Positions 44,922 through 55,960 of a stretch of DNA of 64,000 nt are shown one piece after another. The notes under the pieces are model-generated. The model was not told where the DNA came from. It did no database searches and worked only from the letters and a program-made list of their open reading frames with translations. Position 1 is the first letter of the stretch. Every line of letters begins with the position of its first letter. The stretch is from Ruminococcus sp. (GTDB lineage Bacteria > Bacillota > Clostridia > Oscillospirales > Ruminococcaceae). The translations under genes were made by a program, and so were the position numbers. The DNA lies in assembly GCF_019417665.1 (NCBI RefSeq), contig NZ_DXUU01000001.1:30648-94647 (forward strand), written 5' to 3'.

Positions 44922-44959
44922 AAAAAACAGGCAGAACACACATATGTGCATCCTGCCTG
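44922..44959 (-). terminator. Terminator of the ribosomal protein supercluster
   Basis: CAGGCAG (44928-44934) pairs with CTGCCTG (44953-44959) with inner ACACA/TGTG pairs; six T follow on the minus strand, 29 bp past rplQ. Confidence 0.88.
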
Positions 44960-44987
44960 CAATTATGACCGTACCTCAGGTACGAAT

Positions 44988-45332
44988 TCAGTCAACCAGC
45001 TTAATGACAGCCATTTCCGCAGCGTCGCCGCGGCGGGGTCCGATCTTTACGATCTGGGTATAACCGCCGTTACGGTCTGCATACTTCGGTGCAATTTCGT
45101 CAAAGAGCTTCTTTGCGACGCTCTCCTTGGTGACATATGCCATTACCTGGCGCTTCGAATGAAGATCATTTGTCTTGGCGATAGTGATCATCTTTTCTGC
45201 AACCGCACGTACTTCCTTGGCACGAGTGACAGTTGTTTCGATCTGACCGTTTTCCAGCAGGAATGTCACCATTCCACGCAGCATAGCCTTTCTATGATCG
45301 GTCGGTCTGCCCAGTTTTCTGGTACCCGGCAT
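44988..45332 (-). CDS. rplQ: 50S ribosomal protein L17
   Basis: 114 residues starting [21 protein letters not shown], with the usual [19 protein letters not shown] end. Last gene of the supercluster, 68 nt after rpoA, before a strong terminator. The end EMAVIKLVD is standard. Confidence 0.98.
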   Translation of the reverse strand: MPGTRKLGRPTDHRKAMLRGMVTFLLENGQIETTVTRAKEVRAVAEKMITIAKTNDLHSKRQVMAYVTKESVAKKLFDEIAPKYADRNGGYTQIVKIGPRRGDAAEMAVIKLVD

Positions 45333-45400
45333 TGTTATTCACTCCTTTTTCTAACTGCGGCGGCACATGGTATGTACTGCCGCACGGATCTATTCGTTTC

Positions 45401-46354
45401 TCAGTCTTCCTCACTGGCAAGGTCAAAGCCCAGGGACTGAAGCTTTTCCCGCACTTCGTCAAAGGACTTCTTGCCCAGGTTGCGCACCTTCAGCATTTCC
45501 TCCTCAGACTTGTTGATCAAATCGTCCACGGTATTGATCCCGGCACGCTTTAAGCAGTTGAACGACCGCACGGATAAGTCAAGTTCCTCAATGGTCATCT
45601 CCAGGATTTTTTCTTTCCCCTTATCGTCCTTTTCCACAAGAACTTCCGCTATGCTTGCCTCATCAGAAAGGTCAATGAACAGCTTCAGATGCTCGTTGAG
45701 GAGATTGGCTGCCTGTGAGATGGCTTCTTTTGCAGAGATCGTGCCGTCTGTCCACACTTCCAGTGTGAGCTTGTCATAGTCTGTGACCTGACCGAGACGG
45801 GTATCCTCTACCTGATAGTTCACCTTCAGCACAGGGGTATAGATACTATCAACTGCAATTACATCAATCGGGGGATTCATCATCTGCTTATTGCGCTCCG
45901 CAGAAACATAGCCTCTGCCCCGGTCGATAACGATCTCCATATAGAGCTTTGCGCCCTTTCCCAGTGTTGCGATATGCATACCTGGATCGAGGATATTCAC
46001 CTCAGAGTCGGTCTTGATATCACCGGCAGTAACCTCACATTCACCCTCAGCTTCGATATAAACGGTCTTAGGACCGTCGCCATAAAGCTTTGCGGTGAGC
46101 CCTTTCAGGCTCAGGATAATTTCAGTTACGTCCTCTTTTACACCAGGAATGGTGCTCAGTTCATGGTGTACGCCATCGATCTTCACGGAATTCACAGCCA
46201 CACCGGGCAATGAGGAGAGCAGCACACGCCGCAGACTGTTGCCAAGGGTGATACCATAGCCACGTTCCAGCGGTGCCAATACAAATTTACCGTATTTTCC
46301 GTCGCTTCGCAGATCCACTGTGTCGAGTTCCGGCTTTTCAATCTTCTCCAGCAT
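45401..46354 (-). CDS. rpoA: RNA polymerase alpha subunit
   Basis: 317 residues. N-terminal dimerisation and assembly domain ([23 protein letters not shown]), flexible linker, and C-terminal helix-hairpin-helix domain ([23 protein letters not shown]) that contacts UP elements and activators. Normal length; placed between rpsD and rplQ. Confidence 0.98.
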   Translation of the reverse strand: MLEKIEKPELDTVDLRSDGKYGKFVLAPLERGYGITLGNSLRRVLLSSLPGVAVNSVKIDGVHHELSTIPGVKEDVTEIILSLKGLTAKLYGDGPKTVYIEAEGECEVTAGDIKTDSEVNILDPGMHIATLGKGAKLYMEIVIDRGRGYVSAERNKQMMNPPIDVIAVDSIYTPVLKVNYQVEDTRLGQVTDYDKLTLEVWTDGTISAKEAISQAANLLNEHLKLFIDLSDEASIAEVLVEKDDKGKEKILEMTIEELDLSVRSFNCLKRAGINTVDDLINKSEEEMLKVRNLGKKSFDEVREKLQSLGFDLASEED

Positions 46355-46423
46355 AAAAACACCCTCCTATGCTTGGTAGCTTCGTCTGTGGTTTTATTCC
46401 AAATTTCCGTATGATGCAAATGA

Positions 46424-47020
46424 TTACTTGGAGTACAGCTCGACGATCAGATGTGCTGCAACTTCATAATCCAGATCTTCCGGCTTTGCCAGACGAACGA
46501 TCTTTGCGGAGAAGTTTTCCTTATCTGCTTCCATCCATACAGGAATGGTGCGGTCAGCTGTCTGCTCTACAACTTCCTTGAACTTTGCGCTGCTGCGGCT
46601 GCCTTCGCTCAGTGCAACAACATCGCCTTCCTTTACACGATAGGACGGAATGTTGACCGGCTTGCCGTTTACAGTGAAGTGACCATGTGTTACCAGCTGT
46701 CTTGCTTCTCTGCGTGTCAGAGACAGACCCATGCGGAACACAACGCTGTCCAGACGGGACTCCAGACATGCGATCAGATTATCACCAGCCTTGCCTTCCA
46801 TCTTGGAAGCGATCTCGAACAGGTGGTAGAACTGCTTTTCGCCTACGCCATAGATGAACTTCAGCTTCTGCTTTTCCTTCAGCTGCATACCGTATTCCGA
46901 AACCTTCTTGCGGTTTCCGGCACCCGGATTGCGGTTAGACTGCTTGGAGATACCCATAACCATCGGGCTGATACCCAGATAACGGCATCTCTTGAGAATC
47001 GGTTCTCTGCTTACTGCCAT
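46424..47020 (-). CDS. rpsD: 30S ribosomal protein S4
   Basis: 198 residues, starting MAVSREPILKRCRYLGISPM, with an S4 RNA-binding domain (ESRLDSVVFRMGLSLTRREARQLV). Lacks the N-terminal zinc-finger cysteines of the zinc-binding S4 form. Primary 16S-binding protein and usual alpha-operon repressor. Confidence 0.98.
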   Translation of the reverse strand: MAVSREPILKRCRYLGISPMVMGISKQSNRNPGAGNRKKVSEYGMQLKEKQKLKFIYGVGEKQFYHLFEIASKMEGKAGDNLIACLESRLDSVVFRMGLSLTRREARQLVTHGHFTVNGKPVNIPSYRVKEGDVVALSEGSRSSAKFKEVVEQTADRTIPVWMEADKENFSAKIVRLAKPEDLDYEVAAHLIVELYSK

Positions 47021-47041
47021 GATATATTACACCTCCTGTAA

Positions 47042-47443
47042 TTAGACACGACGTCTCTTCGGCGGACGGCATCCATTGTGCGGGATCGGAGTCACATCCT
47101 TGATCATCTTGACTTCCAGACCAACGGTCTGCAGTGCACGGATCGCAGCTTCTCTTCCGGAACCCGGTCCCTTTACGTATACTTCTACCGACTTCAGGCC
47201 GTGCTCCATTGCTGCCTTTGCTGCGGTCTCAGCCGCTGTCTGTGCAGCAAACGGTGTCGACTTTCTCGAACCGCGGAAGCCCAGTCCGCCGGAGCTTGCC
47301 CAAGAAATGGCATTGCCCTGGGTATCGGTAATGGTTACGATGGTGTTGTTAAATGTGGACTGAATGTGTACGGCGCCGTTTTCAATATTCTTACGCTCTC
47401 TGCGGCGGCGGACAACAACCTTTTTGCCTTTCTGCTGTGCCAA
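47042..47443 (-). CDS. rpsK: 30S ribosomal protein S11
   Basis: 133 residues with [18 protein letters not shown] and the conserved end [15 protein letters not shown]. Platform protein of the 30S subunit. 16 nt after rpsM. Confidence 0.98.
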   Translation of the reverse strand: MAQQKGKKVVVRRRRERKNIENGAVHIQSTFNNTIVTITDTQGNAISWASSGGLGFRGSRKSTPFAAQTAAETAAKAAMEHGLKSVEVYVKGPGSGREAAIRALQTVGLEVKMIKDVTPIPHNGCRPPKRRRV

Positions 47444-47459
47444 AACGAAACACCCTCCC

Positions 47460-47828
47460 TTACTTCTTCTTGTTTGCGATGGTCTTTACCGGACCCTTGC
47501 GAGTTCTTGCGTTTGTCTTCGTCCGCTGGCCTCTTACCGGCAGACCCTTACGATGACGAACGCCGCGGTAGCAGCCGATCTCCACGAGTCTCTTGATATT
47601 CAATGCAACTTCACGGCGGAGGTCACCCTCAACCACGCAGTGCTTATCGATATAGTCACGCAGCTTTGCAACATCCTCTTCGGACAGATCCTTGACACGG
47701 GTATCCGGGTTTACGCCGGTACCAGCCAGGATCTCATCTGCTGTGCTGCGGCCGATTCCGTAGATATAAGTCAGACCGATCTCGATCCGCTTATTCTTCG
47801 GAAGGTCTACACCTGCTATTCTTGCCAT
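47460..47828 (-). CDS. rpsM: 30S ribosomal protein S13
   Basis: 122 residues starting [21 protein letters not shown], ending with the basic [15 protein letters not shown] tail that contacts the P-site tRNA region. 34 nt after rpmJ. Confidence 0.98.
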   Translation of the reverse strand: MARIAGVDLPKNKRIEIGLTYIYGIGRSTADEILAGTGVNPDTRVKDLSEEDVAKLRDYIDKHCVVEGDLRREVALNIKRLVEIGCYRGVRHRKGLPVRGQRTKTNARTRKGPVKTIANKKK

Positions 47829-47862
47829 TATTCCTGCACCTCCATGTTAAAAAATCCCGGGC

Positions 47863-48048
<186 letters not shown>

Positions 48049-48125
48049 TTACAACCGGAAACACGGTGTCCCCTGAAACCATTTTCACGGAAACTGCCTT
48101 GTGCAGTTCCGGAAAACAGGTTAAG

Positions 48126-48344
48126 TTACTTGGCTCTCCAAGTGATTCTGCCTTTGGTCAGATCATAGGGCGACATCTCGACAGTCACCTTATCGCCCGG
48201 CACGATACGGATGTAGTTCATCCGCAGCTTTCCGGACACGTGCGCAAGGATGGTATGCTTATTCTGCAATTCCACCTTAAACATTGCATTGGGCAAAGAT
48301 TCGAGAACGATCCCTTCGACCTCAATCACATCTTGCTTTGACAA
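48126..48344 (-). CDS. infA: Translation initiation factor IF-1
   Basis: 72 residues, OB fold: [20 protein letters not shown] and [21 protein letters not shown]. Binds the 30S A site. A 149-bp gap without a gene separates it from rpmJ. Confidence 0.98.
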   Translation of the reverse strand: MSKQDVIEVEGIVLESLPNAMFKVELQNKHTILAHVSGKLRMNYIRIVPGDKVTVEMSPYDLTKGRITWRAK

Positions 48345-48395
48345 ACTGATAACCTCCCCGACGGGTATCTTGATAATCAGCGGAACGGACTGTCC

Positions 48396-48629
48396 TCACT
48401 GATACTGCTTCAACACACTTCTGAGCTTTTTGTCCGTGACACCCTCCAAATCGACGAGTGTAGCTGTCATTTGAAGATGCCGTATATTTTTCCGTTTCGG
48501 TGCGTCCAGCCTGCGGCGTTTTCCGTCTGCGATCGTGGCATAACCATTTTCCACAGACAGTACCACAAAGTAGCCGCCCCGATCTCTGCCGGCAAGAGCA
48601 CGAACCACCAGACCTCTTGTCAGTTCCAT
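48396..48629 (-). CDS. KOW-domain RNA-binding protein (L14e-like)
   Basis: 77 residues starting MELTRGLVVRALAGRDRGGYFVVL, a KOW motif as in eukaryotic-type L14e/L6e proteins. Many Clostridia carry it between map and infA; it probably binds RNA or the ribosome. Exact role unknown. Confidence 0.88.
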   Translation of the reverse strand: MELTRGLVVRALAGRDRGGYFVVLSVENGYATIADGKRRRLDAPKRKNIRHLQMTATLVDLEGVTDKKLRSVLKQYQ

Positions 48630-48645
48630 AAAAACGATCCTCCGC

Positions 48646-49398
48646 TTATGGTCTGGTCAGAATCACCGGGCCTTCCTGCGTCACTGCAATCTCGTGTTCG
48701 AAATGCGCCGCAGGAGAACCGCTGCGGGTCACGACCGTCCACCCATCCTTGAGCACACGGACGCCGTCGCCCTTGCCGTTGATCATCGGCTCGATGCAGA
48801 ACGTCATACCGGGCATCAGCCGGATGCCGTGACCAGGCTTGCCGTAGTTCGGCACTTCCGGATCCTCGTGCATCTCGTGTCCGATTCCGTGACCGCAGTA
48901 TTCCCGTACAATACCGTATCCACGGGAACCGCAATACTCTTCCACCGTATGAGACACGTCACCCAGGCGTGCACCCACCTTTGCCGCTTCGATCGCTGCA
49001 TAAAGGCTAGCCTCTGTCACACGCAGGAGGTCTGCTGCCTCTTCGGAGATATCGCCGACAGCAAAGGTATATGCCGTATCGCCGACGAATCCATCGAAAG
49101 TTGCGCCAACGTCCACGCTGACAATATCGCCCTCACGGATGATCCGCTTCGGGCTGGGGATGCCGTGAATCACTTCTTCGTTGATTGAAATGCAGGCGCT
49201 TGCCGGAAAACCGCCGTAGCCGAGGAATGTCGGCACAGCACCGCAGCTGACGATAAAATCGTGAATGGATTTATCCAGCTGTTTTGTGGTCATACCGGGG
49301 TGGATCACCTTTCCGGCATGTTCCAGCGCACGGGCTGCGATTCTGCCCGCCTCCCGCATTTTCAGCAAATCAGATTTCGATTTGATCGTTACACTCAT
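48646..49398 (-). CDS. map: Type I methionine aminopeptidase
   Basis: 250 residues. Removes N-terminal Met. Metal ligands are visible: the two Asp in SVDVGATFDGFVGDTAY, His in GHGIGHEMHEDP, and Glu in FCIEPMI and EHEIAVT. Overlaps adk by 4 nt. Standard spc-operon position. Confidence 0.98.
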   Translation of the reverse strand: MSVTIKSKSDLLKMREAGRIAARALEHAGKVIHPGMTTKQLDKSIHDFIVSCGAVPTFLGYGGFPASACISINEEVIHGIPSPKRIIREGDIVSVDVGATFDGFVGDTAYTFAVGDISEEAADLLRVTEASLYAAIEAAKVGARLGDVSHTVEEYCGSRGYGIVREYCGHGIGHEMHEDPEVPNYGKPGHGIRLMPGMTFCIEPMINGKGDGVRVLKDGWTVVTRSGSPAAHFEHEIAVTQEGPVILTRP

Positions 49399-50030
49399 TT
49401 TACGCCCACAGCCTTCAGAGTCAGTGCAGTGGTATCTGCAACTTCTTCCTGACCAATGACGGTTTCGAGTTTACCCTGCTTTTCATAATACGCCTTCAGC
49501 GGTTCAGTTGTCTTATGATAAGTTGCGAGACGATCCAGAACCGTTTCCGGCTGGTCATCCTTGCGGATGATGGTCTTTCCGCCACACTTGTCGCAGATGC
49601 CCTCGACCTTGCTGGGCTTGAACTGAATGTGATAGGTTGCGCCGCACATCTCGCAGACTCTTCTGCCGGAAACACGCTCCTTGATGGTCTCATCCGGAAC
49701 ATAGATCTCCAGCACCTTATCGATGCGGACACCCATTTCGTCCAGTGCCTCTGCCTGAGGAACACTGCGGGGGAAACCGTCGAGAATGAAGCCTGCCTTG
49801 CAGTCGTCCTGTGCGATACGCTCTTTCAGAATCCCGATGACGATGTCATCAGAAACCAGTGCACCAGCATCCATAGCAGCCTTTGCCTTTACGCCGTATT
49901 CCGTACCGGTGCGGACTGCCTCACGCAGCATATTACCGGTGGAAATCTGCGGAATAGAGAGTGCCTCAGAGATCTTTTCTGCCTGAGTACCCTTGCCGGC
50001 ACCCGGTGCGCCTAAAAGAATCAGATTCAT
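49395..50030 (-). CDS. adk: Adenylate kinase with zinc-binding lid
   Basis: 211 residues. P-loop GAPGAGKGTQAEKI, DGFPRSVPQAEAL, and a lid with CEMC...CDKC four-Cys zinc site as in Gram-positive enzymes. Catalyses ATP + AMP = 2 ADP. Between secY and map. Confidence 0.98.
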   Translation of the reverse strand: MNLILLGAPGAGKGTQAEKISEALSIPQISTGNMLREAVRTGTEYGVKAKAAMDAGALVSDDIVIGILKERIAQDDCKAGFILDGFPRSVPQAEALDEMGVRIDKVLEIYVPDETIKERVSGRRVCEMCGATYHIQFKPSKVEGICDKCGGKTIIRKDDQPETVLDRLATYHKTTEPLKAYYEKQGKLETVIGQEEVADTTALTLKAVGVK

Positions 50031-50048
50031 AGGAATATGCCTCCTTAT

Positions 50049-51374
50049 TTATTCGAGGAAGCCCTTATGATGACGCATCATCATTTCGGACTCCAGCGTG
50101 CGGACAGTTTCCAGTGCTACGCTGACAACGATCAATACCGTAGTACCACCCATTGCCAGAGAGCTGAGGTTGTGGTCGAACCAGGTCAGTGCAATCGGGA
50201 AGATCGCAATGATACCCAGGAAGAACGCACCAACCAGAGTGATCTTCGACAGAACCCGCTGGATATAATCCGAGGTGGGCTTTCCGGGACGGATGCCAGG
50301 AATACCGCCGTTATTCTGACGGAGATTATTGGCGATTTCAATGGGATTATACTGCATGGATACATAGAAGTAGTTAAATGCAATAATCAGAATGAAATAA
50401 ATCACGGCATAGCTCAGGGACTGTGTACTGAAGAAATTAATAAATCCGTTATAGAACTTACCCCAGAAGGTAGTAGCCTCCGGATTCGGTGCCTTAAACA
50501 GGCTGATGGTGCTGGGCAGAGACATAAAGGACATGGCGAAAATGATAGGCATAACGCCGCTCATGCAGACCTTCACTGGAATGTGTGTGGACTGACCGCC
50601 ATACTGTTTTCTGCCGACTACACGCTTTGCATACTGGATCGGGATCCGGCGCTCCGATGCATTCATGAAAACGATGAATGCGATCATCACAATGAACAGA
50701 ACCAGAACACCCAGGGTTTCGAAGAAATACCGCTGCGGTTCGTTCTTTGTCAGTTCAGCCAGAGTACCTGCCATAACCGGGAAACGAGCCAGAATACCGG
50801 CAAAGAGGAGCATAGAGATACCATTTCCGATGCCCTTGTCGTTGATCCGGTTACCCATCCATACAACAATGGACGTACCAGCAATAAAGGAACCGACAAT
50901 AACGAATGCAATAAAGACATTGGCTGCCTTTGAGCCGCCGTCTGTCACTGCGCCCATCTGGTTTTTCAGTGTCAGATAATATGCAAAGGACATAAATGCC
51001 GACAATGCCAGAGAAACGGCAGCAGTAATTTTATTGAGCTTTTTCTGTCCCTCTTCACCCTCGTCACGCATACGCTCCAAAGGCGGCAGTGCATATGTCA
51101 GCAGCTGCATAATGATGGATGCGTTGATATACGGAGTGATAGACAGAGAGAATACGGTTGCTTGAGAAAGGGCACCGCCGGTGATAATATCCAGGTATTC
51201 CAGGAAGTTACCGCCGGTTGCGTTTTCTGTCATCCAAGTGCTGACTGTAGCGGTATCCAGGAACGGAACCACAACAGCGCTGCCCAGACGAAAGATCAGG
51301 AGCATCAGCAATGTATACAGGAGTTTTTTCCGGATCTCCGGAATACTCCAGGCATCTCTTAACGTCTTGAACAC
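50049..51374 (-). CDS. secY: Protein translocase subunit SecY
   Basis: 441 residues with ten membrane helices; starts MFKTLRDAWSIPEIRKKLLYTL; conserved GIGNGISMLLFAGI and the cytoplasmic loop with RRIPIQYAKRVVGRKQYGG. Forms the export channel with SecE/SecG, used by the many secreted proteins in this window. 1 nt after rplO. Confidence 0.98.
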   Translation of the reverse strand: MFKTLRDAWSIPEIRKKLLYTLLMLLIFRLGSAVVVPFLDTATVSTWMTENATGGNFLEYLDIITGGALSQATVFSLSITPYINASIIMQLLTYALPPLERMRDEGEEGQKKLNKITAAVSLALSAFMSFAYYLTLKNQMGAVTDGGSKAANVFIAFVIVGSFIAGTSIVVWMGNRINDKGIGNGISMLLFAGILARFPVMAGTLAELTKNEPQRYFFETLGVLVLFIVMIAFIVFMNASERRIPIQYAKRVVGRKQYGGQSTHIPVKVCMSGVMPIIFAMSFMSLPSTISLFKAPNPEATTFWGKFYNGFINFFSTQSLSYAVIYFILIIAFNYFYVSMQYNPIEIANNLRQNNGGIPGIRPGKPTSDYIQRVLSKITLVGAFFLGIIAIFPIALTWFDHNLSSLAMGGTTVLIVVSVALETVRTLESEMMMRHHKGFLE

Positions 51375-51375
51375 G

Positions 51376-51816
51376 TTACATCACCTCTGCTTTTCCGCCA
51401 GCCTTTTCAATTTTTTCAGCTGCGCTCTTTGTGAACTTTGCAGCCTTTACAGTCAGCTTAGTTGTCAGCTCACCATCGCCGAGTACTTTTACGCCGTCGC
51501 ATACCTTCTTGATGAGACCAGCTGCCTTCAGCAGATCTGCATCCACAACGGTACCCTCAGTGAACTGGTTCAGATCGGAAACATTTACGATTGCATATTC
51601 CTTTGCGAAGATGTTGTTAAAACCTCTCTTCGGAATACGTCTAGTCAGCGGCATCTGACCGCCTTCAAAGCCGATTCTTACGCCGCCGCCGCTGCGGGCA
51701 TTCTGACCCTTGTGACCCTTGCCGGCAGTCTTGCCGTTACCAGAGCCATGGCCGCGGCCAATTCTCTTGACTTCTTTCGTCGAACCCGGAGCCGGGGACA
51801 ATTCGTGAAGCTTCAT
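51376..51816 (-). CDS. rplO: 50S ribosomal protein L15
   Basis: 146 residues: [20 protein letters not shown], the Gly-rich [19 protein letters not shown] segment and [20 protein letters not shown]. Ordinary member of the spc operon. Confidence 0.98.
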   Translation of the reverse strand: MKLHELSPAPGSTKEVKRIGRGHGSGNGKTAGKGHKGQNARSGGGVRIGFEGGQMPLTRRIPKRGFNNIFAKEYAIVNVSDLNQFTEGTVVDADLLKAAGLIKKVCDGVKVLGDGELTTKLTVKAAKFTKSAAEKIEKAGGKAEVM

Positions 51817-51843
51817 GATATGTGCACCTCCTTAGCGTCTAAC

Positions 51844-52020
51844 TTATGCTTCTGTTACCTCTACGAGGTGAGAAATTTTCTGAATCTTGCCGAGGGTTGC
51901 CTCATTTTCAGGCTGTACGCTGACATCGCCGACCTTCTTGAGACCCAGCGAATTTGCTGTTGCAACCTGATCCTTTTTGCGACCGATCAGGCTTTTTACG
52001 AGCTTGATTTCCTTTGCCAT
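51844..52020 (-). CDS. rpmD: 50S ribosomal protein L30
   Basis: 58 residues: MAKEIKLVKSLIGRKKDQVA, normal bacterial length. Start at 52020 follows AAGGAGG; lies between rpsE and rplO as expected. Confidence 0.97.
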   Translation of the reverse strand: MAKEIKLVKSLIGRKKDQVATANSLGLKKVGDVSVQPENEATLGKIQKISHLVEVTEA

Positions 52021-52032
52021 TTCGCACCCTCC

Positions 52033-52533
52033 TTATTTGTAGATTTCTTTCACGGACTTGCCTCTCTTTTCAGCAACTTCTGCTGCTGTAGTGCAGGATG
52101 CCAGTCCGTTGATGGTTGCACGTACCACGTTGCACGGATTATTAGAACGCAGCGACTTGGTACGGATATCCTTGATACCAGCAACTTCGATGACAGCACG
52201 AACCGGACCGCCGGCGATAACACCGGTACCGGGAGCTGCCGGCTTCATCAGAACTTCGCCTGCGCCGAACTTTCCGACGATCTCGTGCGGAATGGTGGTG
52301 CCCTTCAGCGGGATCTGAATGAGATTTTTCTTGGCATCTTCGATGCCCTTGCGGATCGCATCCGGCACTTCGCCGGATTTTCCGAGACCGAAGCCCACGA
52401 TACCGTTGCCGTCGCCGACAACTACGAGAGCTGCGAACTTCATGATACGACCGCCCTTTACGGTCTTGGATACGCGGTTGATGGAAACGACCTTTTCTGC
52501 AAGCTCGAGACCCTGCGGATCAATTTTAGCCAA
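52033..52533 (-). CDS. rpsE: 30S ribosomal protein S5
   Basis: 166 residues: [28 protein letters not shown] and the C-terminal [15 protein letters not shown]. Involved in translation accuracy and helicase activity at the mRNA entry. Confidence 0.98.
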   Translation of the reverse strand: MAKIDPQGLELAEKVVSINRVSKTVKGGRIMKFAALVVVGDGNGIVGFGLGKSGEVPDAIRKGIEDAKKNLIQIPLKGTTIPHEIVGKFGAGEVLMKPAAPGTGVIAGGPVRAVIEVAGIKDIRTKSLRSNNPCNVVRATINGLASCTTAAEVAEKRGKSVKEIYK

Positions 52534-52550
52534 AGTAATACCTCCCTTGT

Positions 52551-52910
52551 TTAGAACTTCAGTCCGTTTTCACGTGCACCGTCTGCGAGTTCCTTCACTC
52601 TGCCGTGGTACAGATAGCCGCCTCTGTCGAAGACAACATCGGTGATGTTCTTTTCGAGTGCACGCTTTGCGATCATTTCGCCGACCTTGCGTGCGCCTTC
52701 AATATTGCCGCCTGCGCCCTCAAATGCCTTATCCATGCTGGATGCGGATGCCAGGGTAACGCCGTTCACATCGTCGATCAGCTGTGCATAAATGTGCTTT
52801 GTAGAGCGGTATACGCACAGACGCGGGCGCTCAGGAGTACCGGAGATCTTCGAGCGAACTCTTGCATGTCTCTTTAATCTAGCTTTTTTGCTATCTACCT
52901 TTTTAATCAT
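52551..52910 (-). CDS. rplR: 50S ribosomal protein L18
   Basis: 119 residues: [23 protein letters not shown] and [20 protein letters not shown]. 5S rRNA-binding protein of the central protuberance. Confidence 0.98.
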   Translation of the reverse strand: MIKKVDSKKARLKRHARVRSKISGTPERPRLCVYRSTKHIYAQLIDDVNGVTLASASSMDKAFEGAGGNIEGARKVGEMIAKRALEKNITDVVFDRGGYLYHGRVKELADGARENGLKF

Positions 52911-52931
52911 AGCGGTCTACTCCTTTCCGAA

Positions 52932-53477
52932 TTACTTCTTGCCCTTGCCGGCCTTACCTTCCTTGCGGATGATATGCTCGTCGACATAGTGGATGCCCTT
53001 GCCCTTATACGGCTCCGGCGGACGCTTTTCACGTACTTCTGCTGCAAACTGGCCGACCTTCTGCTTGTCGATGCCGCTGACAACGATGGTGTTCGGCTGG
53101 GGTACATCCAGCTTGATGTCATCATTTTCAGTTACAATTACCTGGTGAGAATAGCCCAGGTTCATGACAACGTCCTTGCCCTTCTTTGCAGCACGATAGC
53201 CGACGCCCTCGATGATCAGGGTCTTGGAGTAACCATTGGTTACACCCTCGATCATATTTGCGATCAGTGTTCTGGACAGACCGTGCAGGGATCTGTGCTC
53301 CTTATTATCAGACGGACGAGTGACATTGATCACACCGTCTGCGATCTCGATGCCCAGTTCCTTGGAGAACTGTCTGGTCAGAGTGCCCTTTGCGCCCTTC
53401 ACGGTGACGAAATTGTCTTCGCACTTTACTTCTACGCCGGCAGGAACACTAATCGGTTTTTTTCCTATTCTTGACAT
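52932..53477 (-). CDS. rplF: 50S ribosomal protein L6
   Basis: 181 residues: MSRIGKKPISVPAGVEVKCE and the conserved RPPEPYKGKGIHYVDE. Normal length. Confidence 0.98.
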   Translation of the reverse strand: MSRIGKKPISVPAGVEVKCEDNFVTVKGAKGTLTRQFSKELGIEIADGVINVTRPSDNKEHRSLHGLSRTLIANMIEGVTNGYSKTLIIEGVGYRAAKKGKDVVMNLGYSHQVIVTENDDIKLDVPQPNTIVVSGIDKQKVGQFAAEVREKRPPEPYKGKGIHYVDEHIIRKEGKAGKGKK

Positions 53478-53492
53478 AATCCCGTGTCCTCC

Positions 53493-53891
53493 TTACCAAA
53501 CAAATGCTAAAACTTCGCCGCCGACATTCAGCTCACGAGCCTTCTTGTCTGTCATAATGCCCTTTGAGGTAGAAACAATTGCAATACCCAGTCCCTTGCG
53601 TACCTTCGGCATATCCTCACAGCTGGAATAGATCCGCAGACCCGGCTTCGAAACCCGGCGCAGACCGGTGATAACCGGCGAACGGTTTTCTGTATACTTC
53701 AGTGTGATGCGGATCACGCCCTGCTTGCCATCCTCAATGACCTGAAAGCCCTTGATATAGCCTTCGTCCAACAGAATCTGTGTAATAGCCTTCTTTACGT
53801 TGGAAGCAGGAACGTCAACCGTGGCGTGCCGTGCGGAACTCGCATTACGAATTCTTGTCAGAATGTCTGCTATTGTATCTGTAATCTGCAT
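53493..53891 (-). CDS. rpsH: 30S ribosomal protein S8
   Basis: 132 residues: [20 protein letters not shown] and [22 protein letters not shown]. Central-domain 16S-binding protein and usual spc-operon repressor. Confidence 0.98.
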   Translation of the reverse strand: MQITDTIADILTRIRNASSARHATVDVPASNVKKAITQILLDEGYIKGFQVIEDGKQGVIRITLKYTENRSPVITGLRRVSKPGLRIYSSCEDMPKVRKGLGIAIVSTSKGIMTDKKARELNVGGEVLAFVW

Positions 53892-53920
53892 GCCAATGAC
53901 CTCCTTTTCGTAACTCCTCT

Positions 53921-54106
53921 TTACCAGCTTGCTTTCTTTACGCCCGGAATCTTGCCCTCATGCGCCAATTCACGGAAGCATACACGGCAGATGCCGTACT
54001 TTCTCAGATAAGCGTGGGGTCTTCCGCAGATCTTACAACGGGTGTAAGCACGTGTAGAAAACTTGGGAGTCTTTTGCTGCTTTAATTTCATTGCCTTTTT
54101 TGCCAT
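53921..54106 (-). CDS. rpsN: 30S ribosomal protein S14, zinc-binding type Z
   Basis: 61 residues from the ATG at 54106 (GGAGG upstream); the frame to 54136 is unsupported. The zinc site is two CxxC pairs, CKIC and CRVC. End [11 protein letters not shown] is standard. Confidence 0.97.
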   Translation of the reverse strand: MAKKAMKLKQQKTPKFSTRAYTRCKICGRPHAYLRKYGICRVCFRELAHEGKIPGVKKASW

Positions 54107-54125
54107 GATCTTGTTTCCTCCCTGA

Positions 54126-54665
54126 TTACTTCGCAAACGGTGCGCCGAGCAGAGTCAGCAGTTCCTTTGCCTCTTCGTCGGTCTGTGCCGTGGTAATGAA
54201 GTTAATATCCATACCTCTTACCTTGTCGATCTTGTCGTACTCGATCTCCGGGAAAATGAGCTGTTCCTTGATACCGGTAGAGTAGTTACCCTTACCATCG
54301 AAGGAGTTGCCGTTGATACCACGGAAGTCACGTACACGGGGGAAGCTTACATTAAACAGCTTGTATACAAACTCATACATCTTTTCGCCGCGGAGAGTCA
54401 CTTTTACGCCGATAGGCATACCCTCACGGAGCTTAAAGTTAGCTACCGACTTCTTTGCTCTGCAAACCACCGGCTTCTGACCAGTGATTGCTGCGAGATC
54501 TGTCATGATCGCATCGATCACCTTTGCGTTATCCTTTGCTTCGCCGGCTGCCACGTTGACAACAACCTTGTCGAGCTTCGGGATCTGCATGACATTCTCA
54601 TAGCCGAACTTCTTCATCATTGCAGGAGCAACGGTGCTATTGTAGTAATCTTTTAACGTAGACAT
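54126..54665 (-). CDS. rplE: 50S ribosomal protein L5
   Basis: 179 residues: [21 protein letters not shown] and [21 protein letters not shown]. Contacts 5S rRNA and P-site tRNA. Confidence 0.98.
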   Translation of the reverse strand: MSTLKDYYNSTVAPAMMKKFGYENVMQIPKLDKVVVNVAAGEAKDNAKVIDAIMTDLAAITGQKPVVCRAKKSVANFKLREGMPIGVKVTLRGEKMYEFVYKLFNVSFPRVRDFRGINGNSFDGKGNYSTGIKEQLIFPEIEYDKIDKVRGMDINFITTAQTDEEAKELLTLLGAPFAK

Positions 54666-54677
54666 ATCGTTTCTCCT

Positions 54678-55031
54678 TTACTCAAAAGATTTGCCGCACT
54701 TCTTGCAGACACGAAGCTTCTTGCCGTCCTCTACGGTATGACCAACTCTGGTGGGCTGACCGCACTTGGGGCAAACCAACTGTACCTTATCTGCATACAG
54801 CGGAGCTTCGGTTTCTACAATGCCGCCGACCTGACCCATACGGGTAGGCTTTACGTGCTTGGTCACAACGTTGAAGCCTTCTACGATGACCTTGCCTTCC
54901 TTCGGGCTGACTTCTACGACCTTACCGGTCTTTCTGCCCTTTTCCTTCTTTTCCGGATCGTTATACTGGTACTTAGCCTTACCGGTCAGCAGGATAACGG
55001 TGTCGCCTGTTTTTACATGAACCTTACTCAT
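54678..55031 (-). CDS. rplX: 50S ribosomal protein L24
   Basis: 117 residues: KOW motif HVKTGDTVILLTGKAK and C-terminal CPKCGQPT...CKKCG four-Cys zinc-ribbon-like end. Early 23S-binding assembly protein. Confidence 0.97.
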   Translation of the reverse strand: MSKVHVKTGDTVILLTGKAKYQYNDPEKKEKGRKTGKVVEVSPKEGKVIVEGFNVVTKHVKPTRMGQVGGIVETEAPLYADKVQLVCPKCGQPTRVGHTVEDGKKLRVCKKCGKSFE

Positions 55032-55046
55032 CTTGACACCTCCAAC

Positions 55047-55415
55047 TTACAGTACTTCCGGAGCGAGGCTCAGGATCTTCATATAATCCTTATCACGAAG
55101 CTCTCTTGCTACCGGCCCAAAGATACGAGTGCCCTTCGGGTTTTTATCTTCACGGATAATAACAGCAGCATTTTCATCGAAACGGATATAGGTCCCGTCT
55201 TCTCTGCGCAGACCCTTTACCGAACGAACGATCACTGCCTTGACTACGTCGCCCTTCTTTACAACGCCGCCGGGTGTTGCTTTCTTAACAGATGCTACCA
55301 CGACATCGCCGATATTTGCATATCTTCTGCGGGTGCCGCCCAGAACTCTGATGCACATCAGTTCTTTCGCACCGGTGTTATCTGCAACTTTCAAATAAGA
55401 CTGCATCTGAATCAC
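55047..55415 (-). CDS. rplN: 50S ribosomal protein L14
   Basis: 122 residues: [20 protein letters not shown] and [25 protein letters not shown]. Forms an intersubunit bridge. Confidence 0.98.
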   Translation of the reverse strand: MIQMQSYLKVADNTGAKELMCIRVLGGTRRRYANIGDVVVASVKKATPGGVVKKGDVVKAVIVRSVKGLRREDGTYIRFDENAAVIIREDKNPKGTRIFGPVARELRDKDYMKILSLAPEVL

Positions 55416-55485
55416 AGCGAGTTCCTCCTTTCAGAACGTCTCTGGCTCATCCAAAGACCGATTCTGGTTTCTCTATTGATGATGT

Positions 55486-55743
55486 TTACTTTGCCTTTTC
55501 GATGATTTCTACGACGCGCCATCTCTTGTCCTTGGACAGCGGGCGGGTCTCCATCACTTCAACACGATCGCCAACCTTGCAAGCGTTGTTTTCGTCGTGT
55601 GCCTTCAGGCGGACGGTTCTCTTTACGATCTTCTTATACAGCGGGTGTTTTACATTATCGACGATTGCAACAATGACGGTCTTATCCATCTTATCGCTGA
55701 CAACTCTGCCGACTCTGGTTTTTCTCAAATTTCTCTCAGCCAC
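55486..55743 (-). CDS. rpsQ: 30S ribosomal protein S17
   Basis: 85 residues: [20 protein letters not shown] and the [17 protein letters not shown] end. 16 nt after rpmC. Confidence 0.98.
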   Translation of the reverse strand: MAERNLRKTRVGRVVSDKMDKTVIVAIVDNVKHPLYKKIVKRTVRLKAHDENNACKVGDRVEVMETRPLSKDKRWRVVEIIEKAK

Positions 55744-55759
55744 AGTAAAACCCTCCTAC

Positions 55760-55960
55760 TCACTGCTGTGCAGACAGTTCCGCAGAACGGAGTGCAGTCT
55801 TCACACGTGCGATATCTTTTTTAACTGCCTTGATGCGGGCAGTGTTTTCCAGCTGATTTGCTGCGAGCTGAAAGCGAAGTGCAAAGAGCTCTTCCTTCAG
55901 GCTGTCCAGCTTTGCGTTCAGCTCATCTACCGGCATGTTGTTAACTTCGGTTGCTTTCAT
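55760..55960 (-). CDS. rpmC: 50S ribosomal protein L29
   Basis: 66 residues, two helices: [21 protein letters not shown]. Its ATG overlaps the rplP stop by one base (TAATG), so coupled. Confidence 0.97.
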   Translation of the reverse strand: MKATEVNNMPVDELNAKLDSLKEELFALRFQLAANQLENTARIKAVKKDIARVKTALRSAELSAQQ